A stretch of 64,000 nucleotides of DNA from Seminibacterium arietis (GTDB lineage Bacteria > Pseudomonadota > Gammaproteobacteria > Enterobacterales > Pasteurellaceae). Location of the stretch: contig NZ_JBHTJN010000008.1 in the NCBI RefSeq assembly GCF_042675725.1, positions 124,001-188,000 of the forward strand. The letters run 5' to 3'. A program made the position numbers and the translations under genes. Below, one piece after another: positions 26,303 through 35,532 of this stretch (positions are counted from its first letter, which is position 1; every line of letters starts with the position of its first letter). The notes under the pieces were generated by a model. That model was not told the origin of the DNA, ran no database searches, and saw only the letters and a program-made list of their open reading frames with translations.

Positions 26303-27214
26303 ATGTATTATGGTGTTGATATTGGCGGCACAAAAATTGAATTAGCAGTATTTAATCAACAACTTGACAAATTGTATAGTGAACGAATTGCTACACCACA
26401 AAATAGTTATCAAGAGTGGTTAAATGCTATTTCGGATTTAGTTAAACGAGCAGATCAACGTTTTGACTGTCAAGGAACTATAGGGTTGGGAATACCTGGT
26501 TTTGTTAATAAGGATACTGGAATTGCTGAAATTACTAATATCCGCATTGCAGATAGTAAACCGATCTTAAAAGATTTAAGTCTATATTTGAATCGTGAAG
26601 TACGAGCAGAAAATGATGCTAATTGTTTTGCTCTATCAGAAGCATGGGATAGCGAAAATCGTTGTTATTCTTCGGTACTAGGTTTGATTTTAGGAACAGG
26701 TTTTGGTGGCGGATTAGTTTTTGATGGTAAAGTTTATTCAGGGCATGTGGGAATGGCTGGAGAATTAGGACATTTACAGCTTAATTATCATGCCCTTAAG
26801 TTATTAGGCTGGGATAAAGCTCCTATTTACAATTGCGGTTGTGGTAACCAAGCTTGCTTAGATACTTATTTATCAGGAAGAGGCTTTGAAATGCTTTACC
26901 GAGATTTACAAGGAGAAAAGCTTTCTGCGAAAGAAATCATTCAGCTTTTTTATGATGATAACCAAGCAGCCACTAATTTTGTACAAATTTTTATACAGCT
27001 CTGTGCAATTTCAATTGGTAATATTATCACCGCACTTGATCCCGATCTCATTGTGTTAGGGGGAGGTTTATCTAATTTTGACTATTTATATGAAGCTCTA
27101 CCGAAAGCTTTACCAGCACATTTGATGCGAAGTGCTAAAATACCAATGATCAAAAAAGCTAAATATGGTGATTCAGGTGGAACACGAGGTGCTGCGGCAT
27201 TGTGGTTATCTTAA
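26303..27214 (+). CDS. nagK: N-acetyl-D-glucosamine kinase (ROK family)
   Basis: Phosphorylates free GlcNAc from cell-wall or glycan recycling to GlcNAc-6-phosphate. The N-terminus MYYGVDIGGTKIELAVF has the ATP-binding DxGGTK loop; the zinc motif CGCGNQACLDTYLSGRG identifies the ROK family. Alignment with E. coli NagK runs end to end (303 residues both). I chose the ATG at 26303, directly behind GGAGGTAAGC; the earlier TTG at 26291 overlaps that ribosome-binding site. It follows pgpB by 24 bases, so the two may share a transcript. Confidence 0.94.
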   Translation: MYYGVDIGGTKIELAVFNQQLDKLYSERIATPQNSYQEWLNAISDLVKRADQRFDCQGTIGLGIPGFVNKDTGIAEITNIRIADSKPILKDLSLYLNREVRAENDANCFALSEAWDSENRCYSSVLGLILGTGFGGGLVFDGKVYSGHVGMAGELGHLQLNYHALKLLGWDKAPIYNCGCGNQACLDTYLSGRGFEMLYRDLQGEKLSAKEIIQLFYDDNQAATNFVQIFIQLCAISIGNIITALDPDLIVLGGGLSNFDYLYEALPKALPAHLMRSAKIPMIKKAKYGDSGGTRGAAALWLS

Positions 27215-27354
27215 TTTTATCAAAGAGGATAAAATCAAATAAAACTGTTTACTTTCCGACAAAAAAACTATAATATACCTACATTGAGGTGTATCCCTCA
27301 ATACTCATAAAGTTCCTAAATAAAATAATCATAAATAGCTAAACTATTTTCCTA

Positions 27355-27379
27355 CCCTCCTTAAATGGAGGGATTTTTT
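27355..27379 (+). terminator. Rho-independent terminator in the nagK-ettA gap
   Basis: CCCTCC/GGAGGG stem with TTAAAT loop followed by ATTTTTTAT. It lies 140 bases beyond the nagK stop. The 292-base gap otherwise contains only AT-rich sequence and an uptake sequence near 27476; a small untranslated RNA ending here is possible but not supported. Confidence 0.65.
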
Positions 27380-27506
27380 ATGTCTTTTGTAAGTTACATT
27401 GAAAATATTCATTACTAGTCACTCAAATTTCTTATCGCACTTTCTTCTAAATATTATAAATTTCAAGTAAAATAACCGCACTTTTGAATAAAAATAGGGA
27501 TTTATT

Positions 27507-29177
27507 ATGTCATCTCAATTTGTTTATACCATGCATCGCGTGAGCAAAGTTGTACCTCCTAAGCGACATATTTTAAAAAACATTTCATTAAGTTTTTTTC
27601 CTGGTGCAAAAATTGGTGTACTTGGTTTAAATGGTGCGGGCAAATCTACCTTACTGCGGATAATGGCGGGAATAGATAAAGATATAGAAGGTGAAGCTCG
27701 CCCACAGCCAGGCATTAAAATTGGTTATTTACCACAAGAACCGAAATTAGAACCAAAGCAAACTGTGCGTGAAGCAGTAGAAGAAGCTTTATTTGAAGTA
27801 AAACAAGCATTACAACGTTTAGATGAAGTCTATGCACTTTACGCCGAGCCTGAGGCGGATTTTGATAAATTAGCAGCTAAACAAGCTGAATTAGAAGCTA
27901 TTATTCAAGCCCATGATGGTCACAACTTAGATAATCAATTAGAACGTGCAGCGGATGCCTTACGTTTACCTAGTTGGGATGCTAAAATTGAACATCTTTC
28001 GGGGGGTGAACGTCGCCGTGTGGCTCTCTGTCGTCTACTATTAGAAAAGCCTGATATGCTGTTATTAGACGAGCCGACTAACCATTTAGATGCTGAATCT
28101 GTAGCTTGGTTAGAGCGTTTCTTACACGACTATGAAGGAACTGTTGTAGCTATCACCCATGACCGCTATTTCTTAGACAATGTAGCTGGTTGGATTTTAG
28201 AACTAGACCGTGGTGAGGGTATTCCTTGGGAAGGTAACTATTCTTCTTGGTTAGAACAAAAAGAAAAACGTTTAGCTCAAGAAGCAGCAACAGAGTCAGC
28301 TCGCCAAAAATCAATTGAAAAAGAATTAGAATGGGTACGCCAAAATCCTAAAGGTCGTCAAGCTAAAAGTAAAGCTCGTATGGCTCGATTTGAAGAACTT
28401 AATAGCAGTGAATACCAAAAACGTAATGAGACTAATGAATTATTCATTCCGCCTGGTCCACGCTTAGGTGATAAAGTAATCGAAGTTCAGCATTTAACCA
28501 AAGCCTACGGTGACCGCACTTTAATTGATGATTTATCGTTTTCTATTCCTAAAGGTGCGATTGTCGGAATTATCGGTGCAAATGGTGCAGGGAAATCCAC
28601 CCTGTTTCGTATGCTATCTGGGCAAGAAAAACCAGATAGTGGCACAATCACATTAGGAGACACTGTAGTATTATCTTCTGTAGATCAGTTCCGAGATACA
28701 ATGGATGATAAAAAAACAGTATGGGAAGAAATATCAAATGGGCAGGATATGTTACGTATCGGTAATTTTGAAATTCCGAGCCGTGCTTATGTGGGGCGTT
28801 TTAATTTTAAAGGTGTAGATCAACAGAAACGCGTAGGTGAATTATCAGGTGGTGAGCGTGGTCGGCTACACTTGGCTAAACTACTACAAGCTGGTGGTAA
28901 TGTACTGTTGCTAGATGAACCTACTAATGATCTTGATGTAGAAACTTTGCGAGCGTTGGAAAATGCAATTTTAGAGTTTCCAGGCTGTACGATGGTTATC
29001 TCTCACGACCGTTGGTTTTTAGACCGCATTGCAACTCATATTTTAGATTATGGTGATGAGGGTAAAGTTACTTTCTACGAAGGTAATTTTAGTGATTATG
29101 AGGATTGGAAAAAGAAAACCTTTGGTGCAGAAGCTACCCAACCTCATCGAATTAAATATAAACGTATCGCAAAATAG
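27507..29177 (+). CDS. ettA: energy-dependent translational throttle protein EttA
   Basis: ABC-F ATPase that binds the ribosomal E site and gates the start of elongation according to the ATP/ADP ratio. Two ATPase domains are visible: GLNGAGKST with LSGGERRRVALCR (first), and GANGAGKST with LSGGERGRLHLAK (second). The arm region around 94-140 is present between Walker A and signature 1. At 556 residues it matches E. coli EttA (555). There is no membrane domain, so this is not a transporter. Terminator-like sequence follows at 29196. Confidence 0.95.
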   Translation: MSSQFVYTMHRVSKVVPPKRHILKNISLSFFPGAKIGVLGLNGAGKSTLLRIMAGIDKDIEGEARPQPGIKIGYLPQEPKLEPKQTVREAVEEALFEVKQALQRLDEVYALYAEPEADFDKLAAKQAELEAIIQAHDGHNLDNQLERAADALRLPSWDAKIEHLSGGERRRVALCRLLLEKPDMLLLDEPTNHLDAESVAWLERFLHDYEGTVVAITHDRYFLDNVAGWILELDRGEGIPWEGNYSSWLEQKEKRLAQEAATESARQKSIEKELEWVRQNPKGRQAKSKARMARFEELNSSEYQKRNETNELFIPPGPRLGDKVIEVQHLTKAYGDRTLIDDLSFSIPKGAIVGIIGANGAGKSTLFRMLSGQEKPDSGTITLGDTVVLSSVDQFRDTMDDKKTVWEEISNGQDMLRIGNFEIPSRAYVGRFNFKGVDQQKRVGELSGGERGRLHLAKLLQAGGNVLLLDEPTNDLDVETLRALENAILEFPGCTMVISHDRWFLDRIATHILDYGDEGKVTFYEGNFSDYEDWKKKTFGAEATQPHRIKYKRIAK

Positions 29178-29195
29178 CTCATTTCACATTTAACT

Positions 29196-29226
29196 GCCTC
29201 GCCATTATTTTCAATAATGGGGAGGC
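29196..29226 (+). terminator. hairpin after ettA
   Basis: GCCTC-g-CCATTATT pairs with AATAATGG-g-GAGGC around a 3-base TTC loop: 13 base pairs with one G/G mismatch. The T run afterwards is poor. Confidence 0.55.
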
Positions 29227-29287
29227 TGACTTTAAAAATTCATAGATTTAAATAAGTTAACATTAATATTCTCTAGTAAAATAACTT

Positions 29288-30205
29288 CTAGTTAAACTTA
29301 CGTAAATTTTCAATGATGCTATTAAACAATAATAAAGTCGTGGGCGAAAGCATGCGTTCTTTTTTATACATGACTACAAAAGTTCCTTTTAACATGCTTT
29401 TCTTAAATTTATACACATTATAATCTTCTGTATAATCGGTGTTAATGGTGGAAGAAATTGGCATAAAAGTAGATCCCATACCAGATTTAACTAATGAAAT
29501 TGCAGTATAAACCGTACTAATAGTTAATAGTCGATTTAGTTTTAAACTATTAAGTTCATAAAACTGATCTATTAAACGTCGTAAACCATATTCTTGAGGT
29601 AAAACAATCATTGGTTCTCGACCTAATAACTTAATATCATATGGAAATAATTCTACTTGTTTTATTTCTGGATTATAAAGTGCACTAGAGTTTGAAACTA
29701 GAAGATAAATACTATCTTCATAAAGATACTCATAAGATAAATTTCGATTAAGTATTGGTATCATTCCTATCGCAAGATCAATTTGATTATCATCCAACAT
29801 TCTTTCTAGAATTTGGGTATTCTTTTCTATGATTTCAATTTGAATATTAGGGTTTTGCTGATGAAATTGAGGCAAGAACTTATACAAAGTTGAAGTAGCT
29901 AAAGCTGAATTTATACCAAGTGTTACTTTACCTTTTTTGTTTTGACTGATTAGCTCTAATTCATTTCGCATGTCTAATTCAAGACCGTTTATTTTTTTCA
30001 AATAACTTAAATAACGCTCTCCAGCAAAGCTTAAATGGAGAGAGCGTCTGGTTTTATTAAATAATTTAATACCCGTTTTCGTTTCAATACTTTGTATAAA
30101 TTTTGACAATGCGGGCTGAGAAATAAAAAGAGCATTAGAAGCTTTAGAAAGGTTGCCAATTTCATCAATTTTCTCAATATAATGAATAATTTTAGAATAT
30201 TTCAC
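29288..30205 (-). CDS. LysR-family transcriptional regulator of the adjacent acyl-CoA cluster
   Basis: LysR-type regulator: N-terminal winged HTH (SKASNALFISQPALSKFIQSIE, about 18-39) and a periplasmic-binding-protein-like effector domain (about 90-295). I chose the GTG at 30205 because AGAGGAG precedes it at correct spacing; the ATG-headed extension to 30310 runs through the CRP palindrome and has no homology. This gives 305 residues. It is divergent from the SDR gene at 30471, the classic LysR layout, and the shared gap holds two palindromes and a CRP site. The effector is unknown; a short-chain acyl acid or CoA ester is a reasonable guess from context. Confidence 0.88.
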   Translation of the reverse strand: MKYSKIIHYIEKIDEIGNLSKASNALFISQPALSKFIQSIETKTGIKLFNKTRRSLHLSFAGERYLSYLKKINGLELDMRNELELISQNKKGKVTLGINSALATSTLYKFLPQFHQQNPNIQIEIIEKNTQILERMLDDNQIDLAIGMIPILNRNLSYEYLYEDSIYLLVSNSSALYNPEIKQVELFPYDIKLLGREPMIVLPQEYGLRRLIDQFYELNSLKLNRLLTISTVYTAISLVKSGMGSTFMPISSTINTDYTEDYNVYKFKKSMLKGTFVVMYKKERMLSPTTLLLFNSIIENLRKFN

Positions 30206-30300
30206 AATATCTCCTCTTAAGAAATTCAACAAACACCATCCAATTATAAACATTAAGTTATTATAATCAACTTTATTAGTTATAAATAAAAATTTTAAGA

Positions 30301-30316
30301 TGTGACTCATGTCACA
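30301..30316. promoter_or_regulatory. CRP-type operator in the LysR/SDR divergent gap
   Basis: TGTGACTCATGTCACA matches TGTGA-N6-TCACA in both half-sites. It lies 170 bases upstream of the SDR gene and 96 bases upstream of the LysR start. Confidence 0.75.
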
Positions 30317-30320
30317 CTAA

Positions 30321-30343
30321 ATTAATTATGATTACTAATTAAT
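30321..30343. promoter_or_regulatory. palindrome, candidate LysR operator A
   Basis: ATTAATTA-N7-TAATTAAT, perfect 8-base arms, five bases past the CRP site. Low-complexity AT sequence makes chance symmetry likelier, so this is the weaker of the two candidates. Confidence 0.4.
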
Positions 30344-30350
30344 CTATATA

Positions 30351-30370
30351 TTATAACTACGCAGTTATAA
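30351..30370. promoter_or_regulatory. palindrome, candidate LysR operator B
   Basis: TTATAACT-ACGC-AGTTATAA, perfect 8-base arms, the ATAAC-N6-GTTAT core resembling LysR-type dyads. It is 100 bases upstream of the SDR start. Confidence 0.5.
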
Positions 30371-30470
30371 AAAAAACAAATTTTAATCATTTTACTTTAA
30401 TAATCTATTTTAACGATAATAATATCCATCTTATAAGTCTTACCCATCACTTAAAATAGGAGTAACAATT

Positions 30471-31208
30471 ATGTTTAAAGATCAAGTTGTATTAGTCACT
30501 GGTGCAGGTCAAGGTATTGGTGCAGAGATTGCTCGTGAGTTTGCTAAAGATGGTGCAATCGTTGCAGTAGTAGATTTCAACCAAGAGACTGCAGAAAAAG
30601 TAAGCGCCGATATCAAAGCTCAAGGGGGGCAATCTGTCGCTTTCCAAGCTGATGTATCTGATACTGAGCGTGCAGCAGAAGTAGTTGCAGCTGTAGTAGC
30701 TCAATTTGGTAAACTTGATGTTTTAGTCAACAATGCTGGTATTACTCGTGACTCTTCTTTGAAAAAAATGACTATTGAACAATGGAATGCTGTTATCCAG
30801 ACTAACTTAACAGGTGTATATAACTATACTAAAGCAGCATTTGATGTGATGACTACATTGGGTTACGGTCGCATTGTCAACTTTTCTTCTCTAGCTGCTA
30901 TTTCAGGTAACTTTGGTCAAACTAATTACTCTGCGGCTAAAGCTGGTGTTATTGGTTTAACTCGTACTGTAGCATTAGAAGGTGCTAGCAAAGGTGTTAC
31001 TGCTAACGCTGTAGCACCAGGATTTATTCAAACACCAATGACAGACAAAATACCTGAAGAAATAAAACAAAAAATGATTTCTAGTATTCCAGTTAAGCGT
31101 ATTGGCTACCCATCCGATGTTGCCCATGCAGTGAAATTCTTTGCTTCTAAAGAAGCTGGCTATATTACTGGTCAAGTATTAGAAATTAATGGTGGCATGC
31201 ACATTTAA
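30471..31208 (+). CDS. short-chain dehydrogenase, acetoacetyl-CoA reductase / 3-hydroxyacyl dehydrogenase type
   Basis: FabG/PhaB-like SDR interconverting a 3-oxoacyl and a 3-hydroxyacyl thioester. The Rossmann loop is VTGAGQGIG (9-17), with NNAG (87-90) and the catalytic Asn112, Ser140, Tyr153 and Lys157 (YSAAK). Asp35 at the end of the second strand (VAVVDF) is the usual marker of NAD rather than NADP preference, unlike housekeeping FabG. First gene of the cluster, with a Shine-Dalgarno-like AGGAG upstream. The context (thiolase, crotonase, CoA-transferase) points to acetoacetyl-CoA/3-hydroxybutyryl-CoA as substrate; chain length is not proved. Confidence 0.85.
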   Translation: MFKDQVVLVTGAGQGIGAEIAREFAKDGAIVAVVDFNQETAEKVSADIKAQGGQSVAFQADVSDTERAAEVVAAVVAQFGKLDVLVNNAGITRDSSLKKMTIEQWNAVIQTNLTGVYNYTKAAFDVMTTLGYGRIVNFSSLAAISGNFGQTNYSAAKAGVIGLTRTVALEGASKGVTANAVAPGFIQTPMTDKIPEEIKQKMISSIPVKRIGYPSDVAHAVKFFASKEAGYITGQVLEINGGMHI

Positions 31209-31274
31209 ATTAGGTGGTGGGTACTTTTACCCACCCTAACAATTCCGTAAATCATATCTTACCGAGAGGTTAAA

Positions 31275-32615
31275 ATGGATACACTTGCTATTTTGGGGAT
31301 TGCATTAGCGATTATCACAATTATCATTCTTTCAGTCCGTGGATTAAATATTGTCATTGCTGCACCACTTGCAACTCTTATCGTAATCTTAACTAATGAC
31401 ATGCCTATCTTCGAGAGCTTTATCGGACCACAAAAATCCTATATGTCAGGTTTGGCTCGTTTCTTAATTGCTAACTTTGCTATTTTTTTACTGGGTGCAA
31501 TTTTTGCTCAATATATGGAGAAAAGCAATGCAACAGTTTCTATTGCAAATGTTGTATTGAAAAAAGTAGGTACAGATAAACCATTCCTAGTTGTGATGGC
31601 AATTTCAGCTATTGCAGCATTCTTAACTTATGGTGGTATTAGTTTATTTGTAGTAATGTTTGCATTAGTTCCATTATCTCGTCCTATCTTTAAGAAAATA
31701 AATTTAGATTGGTCGCTATTTATTATACCACTCTTCTTTGGTATGGGAACGTTCACAATGAGTCTGTTGCCAGGCACCCCTTCTGTACAAAACGCCGTTC
31801 CGACAACATCATTAGGTACAACTTTAACTGCCGCACCATTACTGAGCATCGTTGGTACCGTCGTTATGATCTCTTTTAATTTATGGTATATGTACTCTCA
31901 AGTGAATAAAAGCGTAAAAAGCGGTATTGGGTTCTATGGTTATTTAGACAATAAACAACCAAGCAATGAGAAAGAAGATACTGAGTTAGATGAAAGTAAG
32001 TTGCCTAGTCTATTAGTAAGTGTCGCCCCAATTTTAGTATTAATTGCTATCATCCTCGTATTCTCTAAAACACCACATATTATCCTAGTTGCCTTAACTG
32101 CTGCGATTTTAGTAAGTGCGGTACTATTTCACAAATATTTACCAAATAATAACCAAACCGCAGTATTAAGCAATGGGGCAGCAAGTGCGGTAATGCCGGC
32201 ATTTGCAACATCAAGTTCTGTTGGATTTGGTAACGCTTTGACTACAGCGACAGGATTTGCAGTAATTAAAGATAGCATTATGAGTATTCCTGGAAATCCG
32301 TTGATTAGCTTATCTATTGCTACTGCACTACTTTCAGGTATTACAGGTTCATCATCAGGGGCACTTGGCATTGCGATGAGTTCTTTTGCACAAGATTACT
32401 TAGCAATGAACATTGCACCAGAGTTAATCCACCGTATCGCAGTTGTCGCATCAGCAGTATTAACTGTATTGCCACACTCTGGCGTTATTATTACCTTCAA
32501 TAATTTGACAGGTATTCCACTGAAAAAAGGTTTTAAACATGCATTTTGGGTTGTCAATGGCGGACATTTTGTAACTTTATTAACAATCCTATTATTAGCA
32601 TCTGTACTTTACTAA
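31275..32615 (+). CDS. GntP-family permease, likely short-chain (hydroxy)acid transporter
   Basis: Polytopic inner-membrane transporter of about twelve helices, 446 residues, of the GntP/ion-transporter superfamily (GIALAIITIIILSVRGLNIV; LTYGGISLFVVMFALVPL; HSGVIITFNNLTGI). Members carry gluconate, 3-hydroxybutyrate and related carboxylates. The SDR, CoA-transferase and thiolase genes around it suggest a C4 acid such as 3-hydroxybutyrate, acetoacetate or butyrate. Direction of transport cannot be told. The gene is preceded by GAGAGG and followed 16 bases later by the CoA-transferase gene. Uptake sequences are present inside, so it has been in a Pasteurellaceae background for some time. Confidence 0.8.
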   Translation: MDTLAILGIALAIITIIILSVRGLNIVIAAPLATLIVILTNDMPIFESFIGPQKSYMSGLARFLIANFAIFLLGAIFAQYMEKSNATVSIANVVLKKVGTDKPFLVVMAISAIAAFLTYGGISLFVVMFALVPLSRPIFKKINLDWSLFIIPLFFGMGTFTMSLLPGTPSVQNAVPTTSLGTTLTAAPLLSIVGTVVMISFNLWYMYSQVNKSVKSGIGFYGYLDNKQPSNEKEDTELDESKLPSLLVSVAPILVLIAIILVFSKTPHIILVALTAAILVSAVLFHKYLPNNNQTAVLSNGAASAVMPAFATSSSVGFGNALTTATGFAVIKDSIMSIPGNPLISLSIATALLSGITGSSSGALGIAMSSFAQDYLAMNIAPELIHRIAVVASAVLTVLPHSGVIITFNNLTGIPLKKGFKHAFWVVNGGHFVTLLTILLLASVLY

Positions 32616-32631
32616 AAAGGAAAATATTATT

Positions 32632-34209
32632 ATGAGTCACAACAAAATTATTTCATACAAAGAAGCCGCAAAATTAATCAAAGATGGTGATACCGTCGCT
32701 ACTACTACCTTTGGTTTAGGCGGATTAGCAGAACAATTATTAGTTGGTATAAAAGAACGCTATGATGAAGAACAACACCCTAAAGGTATTACTTTTGTAC
32801 ATTCTTGCGGTATTGGTAATAACACTCCAGGTCGTGGTTTAGATCATTTAGTTGCAGAAGGTTTAGTAGATCACTTAATTAGTGGACATATTGGGTCTTC
32901 CCCATTAATGGTAAAAAATGTGGTAGATAATAAAGTTCAATGTCACTTAATTCCGCAAGGTGTAATGAACCAACTTTATCGTTCTATTGGCGGTAAGAAA
33001 CCTGGTCTAGTTACTAAAGTTGGATTACAAACTTACGTAGATCCTCGTGTCGAGGGTGCGAAAGCTAATAGCATCACTAAAGGTGATATTAGTGAAGTAC
33101 TTACTATTAATGGTGAAGAATGGTTGAATTATAAAAACTTTCCAATCAATGTAGCTCTTATTCGTGGTACTTACGCTGATAGTAAAGGTAATATTTCTTT
33201 TGAAGAAGAAACTGGTAAATTAGAAGGATTGCCTCTAGCAACTGCGGCTCATAATACTGGTGGTATTGTAATCGCTCAAGTAAAATGTATTGTCGAAGAT
33301 GGCACAATTAATGCAAAAGATGTATATGTACCAGGTATGTTGGTGGACTATGTTGTTGTAGTTGAAGATGAAAAATATCATTCTCAGACTATGGGAACAC
33401 TATACAATCCTTCTCTTTCTGCACAAGTACGTGTACCAACACATCACACAGAGAGTATTCCTCTAGATGAACGTAAAGTAATCGCTCGTCGTGCAGCTAT
33501 GGAATTAAAACCTCATTCTATCGTCAATCTTGGTATCGGTATCCCTGCTGGTGTAGGTTCAGTAGCGATTGAAGAAGGCATTGGTGACGAATTAACTCTC
33601 ACTCTTGAGTTAGGCGTTATTGGAGGTGTCCCTGCTACTGGTTTAGATTTTGGTGCTGCATATAATCCTGAAGCAATTATTGAACATCATGCAATGTTTG
33701 ACATTTACGATGGTAATGGTTTGGATTTAACTGTGCTTGGTTTAGCACAAACTGACCAATACGGTAATATCAATGTATCTAAATTCGGTACACGTGTAGC
33801 AGGTCCAGGTGGTTTCATCAACATCTCTCAAAATACTCAAAATATCGTGTTCGTAGGTTCCTTTACTGTAGGTGGTAAATCTGAAATTCGCGATGGTAAA
33901 GTAGTTATTAAAGAGCAAGGTAAAGCAAAAAAATTCCTAAAACAAGTAGAACAAATCACATTCTCTGGTAAATACGCATACGAAAATAAACAAAATGTAC
34001 TCTATGTTACTGAACGTGGTGTATTTGATATTTACGAAGGTAGAATGCGGTTAATTGAAATTGCTCCAGGAATTGATTTACAAAAAGATATTCTTGAATG
34101 GATGGATTTTGAGCCAATTATTGCTGAAAATCTTAAAGAAATGGATTCAGCATTGTTCCAAGAAAACTGGGGACAATTAAAAGATATCGTAATGGCAAAA
34201 GCAAAATAA
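32632..34209 (+). CDS. acyl-CoA:acetate/3-ketoacid CoA-transferase (YdiF/propionate CoA-transferase type)
   Basis: A fused-subunit class I CoA-transferase of 525 residues. The first half (about 1-270) is the alpha-type domain; the second begins with ERKVIARRAA and holds the catalytic Glu326 in LTLTLELGVIGG. GIGIPAG(VGSVA) and DFGAAYN motifs are present. It moves CoA between a short-chain acyl-CoA and a free acid such as acetate, via a glutamyl-CoA ester. In the cluster it could release butyrate from butyryl-CoA using acetate as acceptor, or activate an imported acid. Unlike H. influenzae atoD/atoA this is a single polypeptide. Confidence 0.88.
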   Translation: MSHNKIISYKEAAKLIKDGDTVATTTFGLGGLAEQLLVGIKERYDEEQHPKGITFVHSCGIGNNTPGRGLDHLVAEGLVDHLISGHIGSSPLMVKNVVDNKVQCHLIPQGVMNQLYRSIGGKKPGLVTKVGLQTYVDPRVEGAKANSITKGDISEVLTINGEEWLNYKNFPINVALIRGTYADSKGNISFEEETGKLEGLPLATAAHNTGGIVIAQVKCIVEDGTINAKDVYVPGMLVDYVVVVEDEKYHSQTMGTLYNPSLSAQVRVPTHHTESIPLDERKVIARRAAMELKPHSIVNLGIGIPAGVGSVAIEEGIGDELTLTLELGVIGGVPATGLDFGAAYNPEAIIEHHAMFDIYDGNGLDLTVLGLAQTDQYGNINVSKFGTRVAGPGGFINISQNTQNIVFVGSFTVGGKSEIRDGKVVIKEQGKAKKFLKQVEQITFSGKYAYENKQNVLYVTERGVFDIYEGRMRLIEIAPGIDLQKDILEWMDFEPIIAENLKEMDSALFQENWGQLKDIVMAKAK

Positions 34210-34227
34210 ATAGAAAGGAAATATAAA

Positions 34228-35469
34228 ATGAGAAATATACAAGATCCAGTTGTTATTGTGGGTGCAGCACGCACCCCTGTTGGAGCCTATTTAGGTGATT
34301 TAAAAGAAGTTCCTGTAGAAAAGCTAGGTCAAATCGCTTTAGAAGAAGCTATTAATCGCTCAGGGCTAGAGAAAGAGGATATTGAAGAAGTTATCGTTGG
34401 TCATGTTACAGGTTCACAAACAACCAACAACCTTGGTCGTATTATAGGAATAAATAGTGGCTTAAGTAATGATTCTACTGGTATGACAGTAAATCGTATT
34501 TGTGGTTCAGGTATTCAATCTGCCATTTTAGCCACACAGTCTTTATGGTTAGGAGACCGTAAAATTATAGCTGCTGGTGGTGCTGAATCTCTTTCTCGTG
34601 CACCATTTTATTTGCCAGAAAGCTCCCGTTATCAACCTTATCGTATGGGTGATCAAACAATAATTGATGCTAATATAGAAGGTCATCGTAGTGCTTCAGG
34701 TCTACCATATAAACACATTAAACATATGGGAGATACTGCTGAGCTTGTAGTTGAAAAATTTGGTATTACCCGTGAAGAACAGGATCAATTTGCTTTCGAT
34801 AGTCAAATGAAAGCAAAAGCAGCTATTGAGAGCGGTCGTTTTTCTCAAGAAATAGTACCAGTCTCTATTCCTGGTCGCAAAGGAACTGTTACTACAGTGG
34901 AATTAGACGGACATCCAAAACCAAATACCACACTTGAAGGTTTGGCTACATTAAAACCAGCATTCCGCTTTGATGGAAAAGGTACTATTACCGCAGGTAA
35001 TGCTTCTGGATTAAATGATGGTGCAGCATTTGAGATCTTAACGACTAAATCTATCGCTAAAGAAAAAGGTTTAACCGCACTTGCAGAAGTAGTGGACTAT
35101 GCAATCACTGGTTGCGATCCTAGCTTGATGGGTTTAGGTCCCGTTAAAGCTATTAATCAAGTGCTAGCAGCGAATAATCTAACTTTAGATGATATTGATG
35201 TGCTAGAAATTAACGAGGCTTTTGCTGGTCAAACTCTTGGTTGTTTACGTGAATTAAATATTTCTATGGATTCAGATTTCTATAAAAATAAATTTAATCC
35301 ACATGGTGGTGCTGTAGCATTAGGTCATCCATTAGGTATGTCTGGAGCTCGTATTATTACATCTCTTTGCTATGAGTTGAAAAATCGTCCAGATATTAAA
35401 TATGTAATTGGTAGTGCCTGTATTGGTGGTGGTCAAGGTATCGCAATTTTACTTAAAAACGTAGCTTAA
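34228..35469 (+). CDS. atoB: acetyl-CoA C-acetyltransferase (thiolase)
   Basis: Thiolase joining two acetyl-CoA to acetoacetyl-CoA, or cleaving it in the other direction. All catalytic residues are visible: nucleophile Cys92 (NRICGSGIQS), His367 (GHPLGMSG) and Cys398 (SACIGGGQG). NEAFAGQ near residue 332 is the expected substrate-binding motif. 413 residues, slightly longer than E. coli AtoB (394). It follows the CoA-transferase gene by 18 bases. A strong hairpin (35479-35512) lies just after the stop. Confidence 0.92.
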   Translation: MRNIQDPVVIVGAARTPVGAYLGDLKEVPVEKLGQIALEEAINRSGLEKEDIEEVIVGHVTGSQTTNNLGRIIGINSGLSNDSTGMTVNRICGSGIQSAILATQSLWLGDRKIIAAGGAESLSRAPFYLPESSRYQPYRMGDQTIIDANIEGHRSASGLPYKHIKHMGDTAELVVEKFGITREEQDQFAFDSQMKAKAAIESGRFSQEIVPVSIPGRKGTVTTVELDGHPKPNTTLEGLATLKPAFRFDGKGTITAGNASGLNDGAAFEILTTKSIAKEKGLTALAEVVDYAITGCDPSLMGLGPVKAINQVLAANNLTLDDIDVLEINEAFAGQTLGCLRELNISMDSDFYKNKFNPHGGAVALGHPLGMSGARIITSLCYELKNRPDIKYVIGSACIGGGQGIAILLKNVA

Positions 35470-35478
35470 TAGCCTAAT

Positions 35479-35512
35479 AAGTATTCTCGTTTTTTATTGA
35501 ACGAGAATACTT
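35479..35512 (+). other. intra-operon hairpin between thiolase and acyl-CoA ligase genes
   Basis: AAGTATTCTCGTT pairs with AACGAGAATACTT (13 bp, 8-base T-rich loop). There is no poly-T tail, so it is probably an RNA-stability or attenuation element rather than a full terminator. The ligase gene starts 20 bases after it. Confidence 0.6.
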
Positions 35513-35532
35513 AAAGAATTATAGGAGGAAGT

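Noticed and set aside
29288..30310. Long LysR start at 30310.
   Set aside because: It would run through the CRP palindrome and lacks homology; GTG 30205 has AGAGGAG at good spacing.
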